Below, piece by piece: positions 18,551 to 26,852 of a stretch of DNA of 64,000 bases. Below the pieces are notes generated by a model. The model was not told the origin of the DNA. It searched no databases and worked only from the letters and a program-made list of their open reading frames with translations. Position 1 is the stretch's first letter. The number at the start of each line of letters is the position of its first letter. A program made the position numbers and the translations under genes. The DNA lies in NCBI RefSeq assembly GCF_963667775.1, contig NZ_OY764015.1, forward strand, positions 1,257,168-1,321,167. Reading direction: 5' to 3'. Origin of the DNA: an uncultured Trichococcus sp. Lineage in GTDB: Bacteria > Bacillota > Bacilli > Lactobacillales > Aerococcaceae.

Positions 18551-18575
18551 CAAGTGTTTTATCCGGAAACACTTG
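18551..18575. terminator. Second hairpin between nox and the CNNM gene
   Basis: CAAGTGTTT and AAACACTTG pair across seven bases; on the minus strand it is followed by TATTTTTT. It backs up the nox terminator at 18586. Confidence 0.65.
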
Positions 18576-18585
18576 CCACATACTA

Positions 18586-18634
18586 AAGAACTCCCCCAGC
18601 AATCAATGGATTATTGATTGCTGGGGGAGTTCCA
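18586..18634 (-). terminator. nox terminator
   Basis: Perfect arms GAACTCCCCCAGCAATCAAT and complement around a short loop, with TTCTTT after the stem on the minus strand. Confidence 0.85.
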
Positions 18635-18649
18635 ATTTATGGACTCGAA

Positions 18650-20008
18650 TTATTTGGCAGCTAATTCCGCTTCTTGTTCCAAAGCTTTTTGCGCCAACAA
18701 GTTCAAGTAGTTCCAAGGACGGTCAAAATGAGGTTGGAAGAAGAAATCGACAAGTGCCAAATCTTCGATCGTCATTTTGTTTTGGATAGCCAATGATAAA
18801 GTGTTTGCTGATTGTGTGATGTCATATTTGGACATCAGTTGTCCGCCGACGATGCGGGTTGTACCCACTTCGTAGACAAGTTTCATCAACAATTTTTCAT
18901 TTGATGGCATGAATTCCGGACGATAGAAGTCTTCCAGAATTACAGAACGTGTTTCAAGGCCGAATGCTTCAGCACTTGCGGAATTCACACCAGTTGAACC
19001 AATGTTGAATCCGTTTAGGTACAAACCTGAAGTGGATTGGGTTCCACGGTATTTCATTTTAGGTCCGTTGATGTTTTTTCCGACCAACATCCCCATACGT
19101 ACAGCGTTTGTTGCTAATGGGATGTAAGCGTGTCCGCCGTTCGGATTATAGTTCACCGCACAGCTGTCTCCTGCTGCATAAACGTCCGGCAAGCTTGTTT
19201 GCATGTAATCATTCACGATGATTGCGCCATTTCCCATCATATCCACTTGGCCTTTGACAAGCTCAGTGCTCGGTCTGAAACCGACACAAAGGATGACCAA
19301 TTCAGCGTCATATTCTCCGCCAGTCGTTACTACGGTCGTGATATCACCAGCTTCATTGTCTTTGAAACCTTTGACCATTTCGTTCAATTGAACTTTTACG
19401 CCATGTGCGCGCAGGTCGTCTTCAAGGACGTCCGTGAATTCAGTGTCCAAATATTTGTTCAAAATGCGATCCAAGCCATCAACTAATGTCACTTCTTTAC
19501 CGTCATTGGCAAATGCTTCCACCAACTCGATACCGATGTATCCACCGCCGACAACAACGATTTTCTTTTTGTCGTCTTTACGTGCGATGATTTCTTTTGC
19601 TTGGTTGTAGTTTTTGCACAGCAAAACATTTTTGCTCTGGATTCCCTCGATTGGAGGGATGATTGGCCATGAACCAGTCGTCAAAACCAACTTATCATAA
19701 GTGTCCTGAACTTCTTCCCCAGTAACTAAGTTTTTCACAGAAACAGTTTTTGTTGCTGTATCAATGTTTGTTACATCATGTTGCATGTTTACGTTTGCGC
19801 CCAATGAAGCAAGCTCCTCAGGGTTAGAATAGAATAATCCTTGTGGATCTTTCACGACACCGCCGACGTAAAGCGCAATCCCACATGACAAGAATGAAAC
19901 GTTATCGTTTCTTTCATATACCGTTACTTCAGTACCTGGATTTTCCTTCAAAATTGTCTTCACTGCTGACGTTCCGGCATGTGTACATCCCACTACGATT
20001 ACTTTCAT
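18650..20008 (-). CDS. nox: NADH oxidase, water-forming
   Basis: This flavoenzyme reduces oxygen to water with NADH and regenerates NAD in fermenting cells. Seen: FAD-binding VVGCTHAGTSA at residues 5-15, the redox-active Cys42 in FLSCGIALY, the NADH-binding GGGYIGIELVEAF near 157, and VYAAGDSCAV near 275. The ATG at 20008 (MKVIVVG), with AGGAGG eight bases upstream, puts the cysteine at residue 42 as in the family; an in-frame ATG 16 codons earlier is rejected. 452 residues. CoA-disulfide reductase is an alternative within the same superfamily but fits less well. Confidence 0.93.
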   Translation of the reverse strand: MKVIVVGCTHAGTSAVKTILKENPGTEVTVYERNDNVSFLSCGIALYVGGVVKDPQGLFYSNPEELASLGANVNMQHDVTNIDTATKTVSVKNLVTGEEVQDTYDKLVLTTGSWPIIPPIEGIQSKNVLLCKNYNQAKEIIARKDDKKKIVVVGGGYIGIELVEAFANDGKEVTLVDGLDRILNKYLDTEFTDVLEDDLRAHGVKVQLNEMVKGFKDNEAGDITTVVTTGGEYDAELVILCVGFRPSTELVKGQVDMMGNGAIIVNDYMQTSLPDVYAAGDSCAVNYNPNGGHAYIPLATNAVRMGMLVGKNINGPKMKYRGTQSTSGLYLNGFNIGSTGVNSASAEAFGLETRSVILEDFYRPEFMPSNEKLLMKLVYEVGTTRIVGGQLMSKYDITQSANTLSLAIQNKMTIEDLALVDFFFQPHFDRPWNYLNLLAQKALEQEAELAAK

Positions 20009-20130
20009 TGTACTTCCTCCTAAATTTTCCGCATTAATATATTTTGCACAAACCAATCGCGACCATTCTCATAATTCATAATAAAAAATGCACAAATTGA
20101 TTTGTTATGCTCTTAATACTTTTTATATAA

Positions 20131-20177
20131 TAATGGATTCCAAAGGTAAAAAGCAATCAATAACCCTTGGAATCCAT
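20131..20177 (-). terminator. Possible terminator after the AI-2E family permease gene
   Basis: TGGATTCCAAAGG and CCTTGGAATCCA pair across a loop of about 18 bases. No T-tract follows on the minus strand, so the call is weak. Confidence 0.45.
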
Positions 20178-20188
20178 ATTAATTTTTA

Positions 20189-21292
20189 TTACTCCTTGTA
20201 TAACACTTTTTTCTTCCTGTTTCTAACGTAACCGTGGACATATTGAACGATGGTTTTCAGGACTGCATACGCAGGGATCGCCAATATCATTCCCAGAACA
20301 CCGGAAATTTTGCCTACAGCCAACAGCAGAAACAGAATCGTCAACGGATGCATATCCAACGTTTTGCCCAAGACGTTTGGTGAAATGATGTTCGATTCCA
20401 CTTGCTGTACCACCAACACGACGACACACACCAGCAATGCCTTTGAAGGAGAAACCGTCAATCCGATTATCGCGGCCGGAATTAAGCCGATGTATGGCCC
20501 AATATAAGGAATGATGTTCGTGATGGCTGCCGTGACTCCAAGCAAGAAGGCATAAGGCAGTCCGATCAGTAGATACCCGATAAAAGTGAATGTCCCTACG
20601 AACAAACAGACGAGTGCCTGCCCACTTATGTACTTGGCGATTGTTTTGTTGATTTCCTTCAGCAGCGCAAGCACGTCCGTAGAATATTCTTGCGGCAGCA
20701 ATTGGGCGACCGCTTCAGGAAACTTATGACCATCCTTCAGCATGTAGAAAAAAATCAGCGGAATGATGACGACGAGCAAGGCTACGTTCGCTACAGCCGA
20801 CAGAACGGAACCGATGCTGCCCGTCAAGCCATTCAGGAAGGCACTGATGCTGCTTTGGACATTTCCGCTCAATTGGGACAATTGGGTCGGAATATCCAGA
20901 CGTTCCACCCATTCCTGTTCAATCACTTGTTGATAGAGCTTATTCAAGGAGCGGATGACGCCCGGCAAATTCGTCAACAGCTCGCCGATTTGGCTTACGA
21001 GTTTCGGAATGAGCCCCAGAAATGAAAAAATGATGATTCCGAGCAGAAGTATCATCACTATGAGGATGCCTATCGGTCGTTTGACGTTGAGCCTATGCTC
21101 GAGCATTTCGATGAACGGCGTGAAAATATAATACAGAAACCCTGCCACAAGTACTGGTGTAAAAATAGTCGAGATGAAGGTACCGATCGGATAAAAAATA
21201 AAACCGATTTTGGTGGACACCCAAACCAAGCACGCCATCACCAAAAGCCAAACACTCCAGTAGAGCAGATTCGTTTTCCTTAACTTCTCCAT
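20189..21292 (-). CDS. AI-2E family transporter (permease)
   Basis: A polytopic membrane protein of 367 residues. Hydrophobic segments are visible near residues 10-30, 35-60, 70-95, 155-185, 210-240, 245-300 and 315-345; a long amphipathic region with LLTNLPGVIRSLNKLY lies in the middle. The late IPYIGPYIGLIPAAI motif is characteristic. Members are annotated as AI-2 exporters, but several act as Na/H antiporters, so the substrate is open. The ATG follows the M42 stop directly (TAAATG), so the two genes are co-transcribed. Confidence 0.85.
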   Translation of the reverse strand: MEKLRKTNLLYWSVWLLVMACLVWVSTKIGFIFYPIGTFISTIFTPVLVAGFLYYIFTPFIEMLEHRLNVKRPIGILIVMILLLGIIIFSFLGLIPKLVSQIGELLTNLPGVIRSLNKLYQQVIEQEWVERLDIPTQLSQLSGNVQSSISAFLNGLTGSIGSVLSAVANVALLVVIIPLIFFYMLKDGHKFPEAVAQLLPQEYSTDVLALLKEINKTIAKYISGQALVCLFVGTFTFIGYLLIGLPYAFLLGVTAAITNIIPYIGPYIGLIPAAIIGLTVSPSKALLVCVVVLVVQQVESNIISPNVLGKTLDMHPLTILFLLLAVGKISGVLGMILAIPAYAVLKTIVQYVHGYVRNRKKKVLYKE

Positions 21293-22354
21293 TTAATATC
21301 CCCTTTTTGGAGTCTGATCGCCGATCATTGGAGCAGTCAAATACGCTTCCAACAACTTGGCGCAGGCATCCAAGGACTTCCGGTGGGTCCGCTCGTAGGC
21401 ATGGCTTGCATCAATTCCCGGTCCGATCAAAGCATGACGCACGTCCCAACCCGCTTTCATGGCCGCAGAAGCATCACTGCCGTAGAAAGGGTAGATATCC
21501 AACTTGTATGGAATCTCCTTCGATTCGCATAACCCGACCAATTGTTGCCGCAGTCCGAAGTGATAAGGACCCGATCCATCCTTCACGCAGATGGACACGG
21601 TATACTCGTCAGTCTGCTGATCGTCGCCCATCGCGCCCATATCGACAGCCAAATATTCCACCGTGCGCGGCGGCATATTCGAGTTACCGCCATAACCGAT
21701 TTCCTCGTTATTGGAAAAGAAAAAACAGGTCGTATAAGGAAGCATCAAGTTTTCGTCCGCGATTCGGTGCAGGAACTGCAGCAGTATAGCCGCGCTGGCT
21801 TTATCGTCCAGATGTCTTGATTTGATGTGACCAGACGGGGTAATCTCTGTTCGAGGCGCAAAGCTGATGAAATCCCCTACCCCTATGCCAAGCGAAGAGA
21901 CATCCTTGGCATTGTGCACTTCCGCATCCAGACGTATCTCCATATTGTCTTGGCTGCGTTCGGCTGTGCGTGCGTCTTTATAGACATGGACGCTCGTTTG
22001 ATGCAGCAATATCGTACCCGTCCAATTTTTCCCGGTGGCAGCGCTATGGACCGTACAGTATTCACCATCAATCGAATGGTAAGTGAAGCCACCGATCAGA
22101 TCGATTTTCAAACGTCCATCTGGTTTGATTGCGCGCACCATTGCCCCCAGCGTATCGATATGTGCCGTCACAAAACGCCTGCTTTGGTCTTCGATCCCTT
22201 TCACCGTAACCATAAGGCTCCCTTTATGGTTACGTTTAGGTTGATACCCCTTCTTTTTCAGGTTTTCATCCAAAAATCCGATGATTTCCGCGGTATAGCC
22301 TGTCGGCGACGGGATATTTGTCAGTTGTTGGACTGTTCCAATTATGTCAAGCAT
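21293..22354 (-). CDS. M42 family metallopeptidase (paralogue 1)
   Basis: A cytosolic dinuclear-zinc aminopeptidase of 353 residues. Seen: metal-ligand motifs TAHIDTLGAMV near 70, RHLDDKASAA near 180, the catalytic pair NNEEIGYGG near 212 and AVDMGAMGDD near 233. It is clearly less like the other two M42 proteins in this window (40080 and 60163), which share DEVGFM, WDNR and [13 protein letters not shown] lies before the ATG. It is followed directly by the AI-2E permease gene. Specificity cannot be read; a glutamyl- or leucyl-type aminopeptidase is possible. Confidence 0.88.
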   Translation of the reverse strand: MLDIIGTVQQLTNIPSPTGYTAEIIGFLDENLKKKGYQPKRNHKGSLMVTVKGIEDQSRRFVTAHIDTLGAMVRAIKPDGRLKIDLIGGFTYHSIDGEYCTVHSAATGKNWTGTILLHQTSVHVYKDARTAERSQDNMEIRLDAEVHNAKDVSSLGIGVGDFISFAPRTEITPSGHIKSRHLDDKASAAILLQFLHRIADENLMLPYTTCFFFSNNEEIGYGGNSNMPPRTVEYLAVDMGAMGDDQQTDEYTVSICVKDGSGPYHFGLRQQLVGLCESKEIPYKLDIYPFYGSDASAAMKAGWDVRHALIGPGIDASHAYERTHRKSLDACAKLLEAYLTAPMIGDQTPKRGY

Positions 22355-22508
22355 ACTATTCCTCCTCTTGCTGATTATGTTAAGTATAGCAAATGAATCC
22401 CATTATATGAGATAAAACCAATTAATTCAGACAAAAAATGCCGATTCGGGTAAAATAAGAACAGAGGTTCCAGCAACCCCAACAATTTCTGAAAGCGAGG
22501 AATACGCA

Positions 22509-22946
22509 TTGTTGCATTTTGAATGGACACAAAATCTAAAATCCAAAACCTACAAGGATGCCTTGGACATCCGTAAAGAAGTATTCGTGGAGGAACAGCA
22601 GGTGCCGGTTTCGATAGAAATCGACGATTTGGAAGACAAAACCTTGCATCTCGTCGGTTATGAAGGATCCACTCCTGTTGCCACCGCCCGCATTTACCCG
22701 ATGGAGGACGGCAAATACAAAGTGCAGCGTGTCGCCATCCGCAAAACAGTAAGGGAAAAGAAATACGGCAGCACCCTGATGCAGGAAATCGAAAGGCACG
22801 TCCGTGAGCTTGGCGGCAAGCGCCTGTTCCTCGGAGCCCAGAACCACGCCATCGGTTTTTACGAAAAAGTCGGCTACACCATCTGCGGCGAAGAATACGA
22901 AGAAGCCGGCATCCTGCATCATGACATGGACAAAATGATAGAGTAG
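22509..22946 (+). CDS. GNAT family N-acetyltransferase
   Basis: A 145-residue acetyltransferase of the ElaA/YjcF-like type. Seen: the acetyl-CoA pyrophosphate loop VQRVAIRKTVREKKYGSTLM at residues about 75-95, the N-terminal RKEVFVEEQQVPVSIEID and the C-terminal GAQNHAIGFYEKVGY. The start is TTG with GAGG nine bases upstream; no ATG is available. The substrate is unknown. It is divergent from the M42 gene and is followed by four tandem repeat units. Confidence 0.87.
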   Translation: MLHFEWTQNLKSKTYKDALDIRKEVFVEEQQVPVSIEIDDLEDKTLHLVGYEGSTPVATARIYPMEDGKYKVQRVAIRKTVREKKYGSTLMQEIERHVRELGGKRLFLGAQNHAIGFYEKVGYTICGEEYEEAGILHHDMDKMIE

Positions 22947-22957
22947 AAGGATGCACT

Positions 22958-23018
22958 GTGACCGTACCGGTCAAGTGTATCATGTCTCTAAGCGATTAAA
23001 ATCGCAAGAGCCATGACA
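22958..23018. repeat. Family II hairpin unit, copy 2
   Basis: TGACC/GGTCA around GTACC, then TCATG/CATGA enclosing CTCT/AGAG and GCGAT/ATCGC. It begins 12 bases after the acetyltransferase stop and runs straight into family I copy c. Confidence 0.85.
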
Positions 23019-23130
23019 AATCCCGGGTAGAAATCGAGCACTAAGAGGACTAACACTAAGCGGACGCTTTTTGTCCGTGTGTGGTAGTCAGCTTAGGCAC
23101 AGATTTCTGGGATTCAGAACGCGTTTGATA
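23019..23130. repeat. Family I hairpin repeat, copy c
   Basis: Almost identical to copy b (4183-4305) from GTAGAAATCGAGCACTAAG to the GTTTGATA end; differences are few. The left flank GAGYGYGATG is missing, replaced by the end of family II copy 2. The outer AATCCC/GGGATT arms remain. Confidence 0.88.
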
Positions 23131-23252
23131 GAGCGTGATGATTCGCGGTTAGGGGATGAGCACTAAGAGGCTATTACGAGAACGGCCGCTTTTTGGCCGT
23201 GACGTAATAGCAGCTTAGGCGGAATCCCCTGCGAATCAGAACGCGTTTGATA
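23131..23252. repeat. Family I hairpin repeat, copy d
   Basis: Complete unit from GAGCGTGAT to ACGCGTTTGATA. Stems: ATTCGC/GCGAAT, TAGGGGAT/ATCCCCT, CTAAG/CTTAG, GCTATTACG/CGTAATAGC and ACGGCC/GGCCGT around a GCTTTTT loop. The bulges GAGCA and GCGGA match copy a although the stem sequences differ. It abuts copies c and e with no spacer. Confidence 0.88.
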
Positions 23253-23288
23253 GAGCGTGACAACTCCCATGCAGAAATCGAGCACCAA
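23253..23288. repeat. Family I repeat, copy e (left half only)
   Basis: GAGCGTGAC followed by CAGAAATCGAGCACCAAG; the right half is replaced by the mgtE terminator hairpin. Confidence 0.7.
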
Positions 23289-23352
23289 GCAAAAAAACAG
23301 GCAACGGACCCCAGCCAAAAAACGGCTGCTTGTCCATTGCCTGTTTTTTTGC
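23289..23352. terminator. Bidirectional terminator of mgtE
   Basis: GCAAAAAAACAGGCAA and TTGCCTGTTTTTTTGC form the outer stem, with an inner AGCC/GGCT hairpin. T7 runs appear on both strands. It abuts repeat copy e. Confidence 0.88.
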
Positions 23353-23354
23353 AC

Positions 23355-24725
23355 CTAAATGAGCGTGCTGATAAAATATTTCGCGATGTTGAAATAGATC
23401 AAAACGGAAGTCAAATCACTGAAAGTCGAGATGAAAGGTCCGCTTGCGACAGCAGGATCAAAGCCAAGCCGATCCATCAAGACCGGAATCAAACTGCCGG
23501 CAAGATTGGCCACCGTGATGGCAACCAACATGGAAATACCGATGATTCCACCCAAAATGAAGTTCTGTTTCCAAAAACCGATCACAATCGCAATCGTGAT
23601 GCCAGTCACCAACCCGGAAATCAATCCTGTCGCCAACTCGGATAAAATGGTACGGAACAAATTTTTCTCTTCGTCATCCTGCATGCCGATTTTCCGGACG
23701 GCAACGGCAAGTGATTGCGTCCCCGCATTACCGGATGTTCCGGTGATCAAGGTGACGAACACGGAAAGAATCGATGCATCTGCAATCAATCCCTCGTATT
23801 GACTGATCAAAGTGGACGTCCCCATACCCAAAAACAATAGCGTAATTAGCCACGGCAACCGTTTGGATGCCGCCACAAACGGGTTTTCCGACTGCTCCTC
23901 AACGTCGACCCCGGCCAAACCAGAGAAGTCGCTGACGGCTTCCTCGTCGATGACATCGATGATATCATCAACGGTGATGATCCCCAGCAACACATTGTTT
24001 TCATCGACTACCGGCACAGCCAAGAAGTCATAATCCCTGATTTTGTGGGCAACATCTTCTTGCCCCTCATTAACTTTCACGGATACGATCCGCTCGCTCA
24101 TGATATCGCCGATCATCATATCTTCATCGTTCACGATCAGATCCCTCAAGGAAATGACCCCGACCAAAACATTGTCCACATTGACGACGTAGATATAGTA
24201 GATTGTTTCCGCATCAGGGGCTTTGCTTTTGAGGATGGCCATCGCGGAACGCACAGTCTGGTTGGCGACGATCGAGACGAATTCAGGCGTCATGATGGCC
24301 CCGGCGGTCTCATCTTCATAATTCAGCAGGGACCGGATCTCTTTCGCTGCCTCCATAGGCATCAGGCGCAGATACAGCCAAATCCGCTCGTCCTTCAGTT
24401 GCTTCAGCATATCAACGGCATTATCGGCATACATATTGGCCAACATATCCGCTGCGTATTGATTGTTCATTTCCAAAAGATACGCTTCGATCGACTCGAC
24501 ATCTTCTTCGATGATTTCGAACATGTCCGCCATTTCATTCGCGGAGAGATAATTGTACATCGTTATGCGTTCTTCAGGCGTCAACGCCAAGTAGATCTGG
24601 GCCTGATCGTAGAGATGATAGTCCAAAAATTCGGAACGGAATCTTTCGATGTCCTCTCCCTGGAGTGATCCGCGGATTTTCACCAACGCTTCGTCCAGTT
24701 CAAATTCATATTGTTGTTCCAACAC
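23355..24725 (-). CDS. mgtE: Magnesium transporter MgtE
   Basis: MgtE is a Mg-gated Mg channel of the cytoplasmic membrane. Seen: the N domain (superhelix, TPEERITMYNYL near 50), a CBS pair (IMTPEFVSIVANQTVRSA near 130, then DIMSERIVSVKVNEGQED near 195) and five C-terminal membrane segments from about residue 280, with the pore motif GTSGNAGTQSLA near 318. I chose GTG at 24725, which has AGGAGG nine bases upstream; an in-frame ATG at 24734 touches the site. 456 residues. It overlaps the pseudouridine synthase end by 20 bases. No M-box lies before it. Confidence 0.94.
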   Translation of the reverse strand: MLEQQYEFELDEALVKIRGSLQGEDIERFRSEFLDYHLYDQAQIYLALTPEERITMYNYLSANEMADMFEIIEEDVESIEAYLLEMNNQYAADMLANMYADNAVDMLKQLKDERIWLYLRLMPMEAAKEIRSLLNYEDETAGAIMTPEFVSIVANQTVRSAMAILKSKAPDAETIYYIYVVNVDNVLVGVISLRDLIVNDEDMMIGDIMSERIVSVKVNEGQEDVAHKIRDYDFLAVPVVDENNVLLGIITVDDIIDVIDEEAVSDFSGLAGVDVEEQSENPFVAASKRLPWLITLLFLGMGTSTLISQYEGLIADASILSVFVTLITGTSGNAGTQSLAVAVRKIGMQDDEEKNLFRTILSELATGLISGLVTGITIAIVIGFWKQNFILGGIIGISMLVAITVANLAGSLIPVLMDRLGFDPAVASGPFISTFSDLTSVLIYFNIAKYFISTLI

Positions 24726-25635
24726 GGATATCATCCTCCTTGCCCATCTGTCTGCCTTCCCATTTGATGAAATCATTCGGCAATGGCGCTTCAATCTTCA
24801 AGGAATCCCCGCTGATCGGATGCACAAATGCCAATGATTCACAATGCAAGGCTTGCCGGAGCATATCCGGGTCAGCTTTGCCTCCATATAGGTCGTCCCC
24901 AAGCAAAGGTGCACCGATCGAGGTGAAATGCACCCTTATTTGATGGGTTCTTCCCGTATGCAACTTGATTTTCACAGTCTGTCCGTCCGGATAGGACTTA
25001 TCCAACCAATATTCCGTCAGCGCTTGTTTCCCGTCTTCCCGGACCATCCGCGTCATGATCGAGTCCTCTGTCCTTCCGATAGGAGCATCGATGAACCCAT
25101 GAGGTTGCGTCAGCACCGGTTCGGATAAGATCGCTCGATACGTTTTATCCACCTCTTTGTTGCGCAATAGCGTATCCATCAGAGCATGCGCATATCCATG
25201 CCTTGCAAAAAGCATGACACCGGTCGTATCACGATCCAAACGTGTGACGATATGAATGACTTGATCCACGTAGCCCTGACGCTGATAGTAGCCTTTCACA
25301 CGATTCGCCATGGAAAGACGCGGGTGCACCTTCGATGGGATGGAAGCAGCGCCAAACGGTTTGTTCACAACCAAAAAGTGGTCGTCCTCAAATAAGATAT
25401 CCAAAGGCATATCCACCCCTACAGTCGTTTCATGTTCCCCTTCATCCGGAATACGGATCATTACTTTATCGCCTTTTTCCAAGGTCGCCAATACGGTTCT
25501 TTCTTTACCGTTCAGCCAGATACCGCCACCACCAAATTTGATGGTGGCAAGCAGACTTTTTGATATGCCTTTGGAACGTAAAAAAGTCTTCATCTGCATC
25601 GTCTCTTCTTTTTCATATATCCAGCTAAAAATCAC
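24706..25635 (-). CDS. RluA family pseudouridine synthase
   Basis: A 309-residue RNA pseudouridine synthase of the RluA/RluD superfamily, close to Bacillus YjbO. Seen: an S4-like N-terminus (SKSLLATIKFGGGGIWLNG near 25-43), the catalytic RLDRDTTGVMLFA motif near 130 and the RTHQIRVHF motif near 228. The GTG at 25635 is kept because the N-terminal MIFSWIYEKEE matches family members and AGGGG lies eight bases upstream; an ATG 12 codons later is the alternative. The target site is not known. Together with ppnK and relQ upstream it follows the Bacillus yjbM-yjbN-yjbO order, here split by one gene. Confidence 0.9.
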   Translation of the reverse strand: MIFSWIYEKEETMQMKTFLRSKGISKSLLATIKFGGGGIWLNGKERTVLATLEKGDKVMIRIPDEGEHETTVGVDMPLDILFEDDHFLVVNKPFGAASIPSKVHPRLSMANRVKGYYQRQGYVDQVIHIVTRLDRDTTGVMLFARHGYAHALMDTLLRNKEVDKTYRAILSEPVLTQPHGFIDAPIGRTEDSIMTRMVREDGKQALTEYWLDKSYPDGQTVKIKLHTGRTHQIRVHFTSIGAPLLGDDLYGGKADPDMLRQALHCESLAFVHPISGDSLKIEAPLPNDFIKWEGRQMGKEDDIRVGTTI

Positions 25636-25848
25636 TTTACACTACCCCTACTCTATACCGAATCTCTATGCGCGGACCCGTGCAGCCTTGGCTTGTTCCA
25701 AGTAAATTCAGAATCGGAACAGGTTGCCCTAAAATCCAACGGCTCTGGGACCTCCTGGATTCCCTTCGCTAACGTACATTCCTATTCTAACCAAAACGGG
25801 GGCAATCCACAACTCATGGTCCGTTATCGAACAAAAAAATCAGACCGC

Positions 25849-25888
25849 AAAAAAGGCTGCACCATCCGACTCACTGGCGCAGCCCTTC
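25849..25888 (-). terminator. Terminator of the D-2-hydroxyacid dehydrogenase gene
   Basis: On the minus strand AAGGGCTGC and GCAGCCTT flank the loop and are followed by T6. The rest of the gap to 25635 shows nothing I can name. Confidence 0.85.
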
Positions 25889-25896
25889 TTTATCCG

Positions 25897-26850
25897 TTAA
25901 TATTTTTTCTCAAAATCGATCAGGTTGCGGTTTGGTTTACCGTCTTTTTTGTAACTCTTTGCATTTCCCAAGACAACTTCAAACAGATTATCCCGGAAAT
26001 GCTCAACCACACCGGAAAAATGCGGCGTAATCAGTACTTTTTCGTGATTCCACAAAGGGTTGGAGGCGGGCAAAGGTTCTTCATCGAACACATCCAACGC
26101 AGCATAAGCCACTGTCCCGTTGTCCAATGCCTTGATGAGGCTATCGGTGTCCACCGTGATGCCACGGCCTACATTCACAAAGAGAACACCTTTTTTCATG
26201 CGCGAGAAAAGGGCATCATCAAAAACACGGTAGGTTTCATCCGTTTGAGGAAGGATGTCCACAACAACATCCGCAAAGTCGATGATAGTGCCGATGTTGT
26301 CCATTTTGACCGTCACATCAAAGCTCGGTATCTCCTTGCCGCTGCGATTGACAGCGATGACCTTCATACCGAACGCTTTAGCCAATTCTCCCAGTCGGCT
26401 GCCGATCTGGCCGGCCCCCACAATCATCATCGTCTTGCCCTTCAGCTCCTGGAGTTCCTTGGTCTGCCCCCACTTCCGTTGCGGCTGATTCAGAATCGCA
26501 GTCCGCAAGCCGCGCATATGCGAAAGCAGAACGCCGATGACGTATTCAGCAATCGGCTCGCTGTGGATGCCGCTTGCATTCGTCAGATAGATGCCTTGTC
26601 TTTCGAAGGTCGCCAACGGCAGGCTGTTCACGCCCGCCGAAATCGCTTGGACCCATCTGAGCGAAGGCAACTGCCCTTCCTCCAACAGGCTGGTCAACCT
26701 GTCATTCCAGCCGACGGTCCACTCTACTTCCCGGAACGCCTCTTCCTCCGCATCATCGGTAACCATCTCGTAATCTGGATAGAGTTCCTTCAGCGTTGCG
26801 ATTTGCTGTTCCTTCAAACGCGTCTTCAGAAGCCACTTTTTAGTCGCCAT
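25897..26850 (-). CDS. D-2-hydroxyacid dehydrogenase family protein
   Basis: A 317-residue NAD-dependent dehydrogenase. Seen: the nucleotide-binding GAGQIGSRLGELAKAFGM near 137, catalytic Arg in NVGRGITVDTD near 225, Glu in DVFDEEPLP near 255 and His in LITPHFSG near 275. Substrates in this family include D-lactate, glycerate, phosphoglycerate and 2-oxo acids; the choice cannot be made. The ATG at 26850 has GGAG eight bases upstream. It lies immediately after ppnK, with 2 bases between the ppnK stop and the ATG, which is an unusual insertion into the relQ-ppnK-rlu order of Bacilli. Confidence 0.87.
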   Translation of the reverse strand: MATKKWLLKTRLKEQQIATLKELYPDYEMVTDDAEEEAFREVEWTVGWNDRLTSLLEEGQLPSLRWVQAISAGVNSLPLATFERQGIYLTNASGIHSEPIAEYVIGVLLSHMRGLRTAILNQPQRKWGQTKELQELKGKTMMIVGAGQIGSRLGELAKAFGMKVIAVNRSGKEIPSFDVTVKMDNIGTIIDFADVVVDILPQTDETYRVFDDALFSRMKKGVLFVNVGRGITVDTDSLIKALDNGTVAYAALDVFDEEPLPASNPLWNHEKVLITPHFSGVVEHFRDNLFEVVLGNAKSYKKDGKPNRNLIDFEKKY

Positions 26851-26852
26851 AT

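Noticed and set aside
24706..24794. M-box riboswitch for mgtE
   Set aside because: The gene overlaps the upstream pseudouridine synthase, so no leader space exists.
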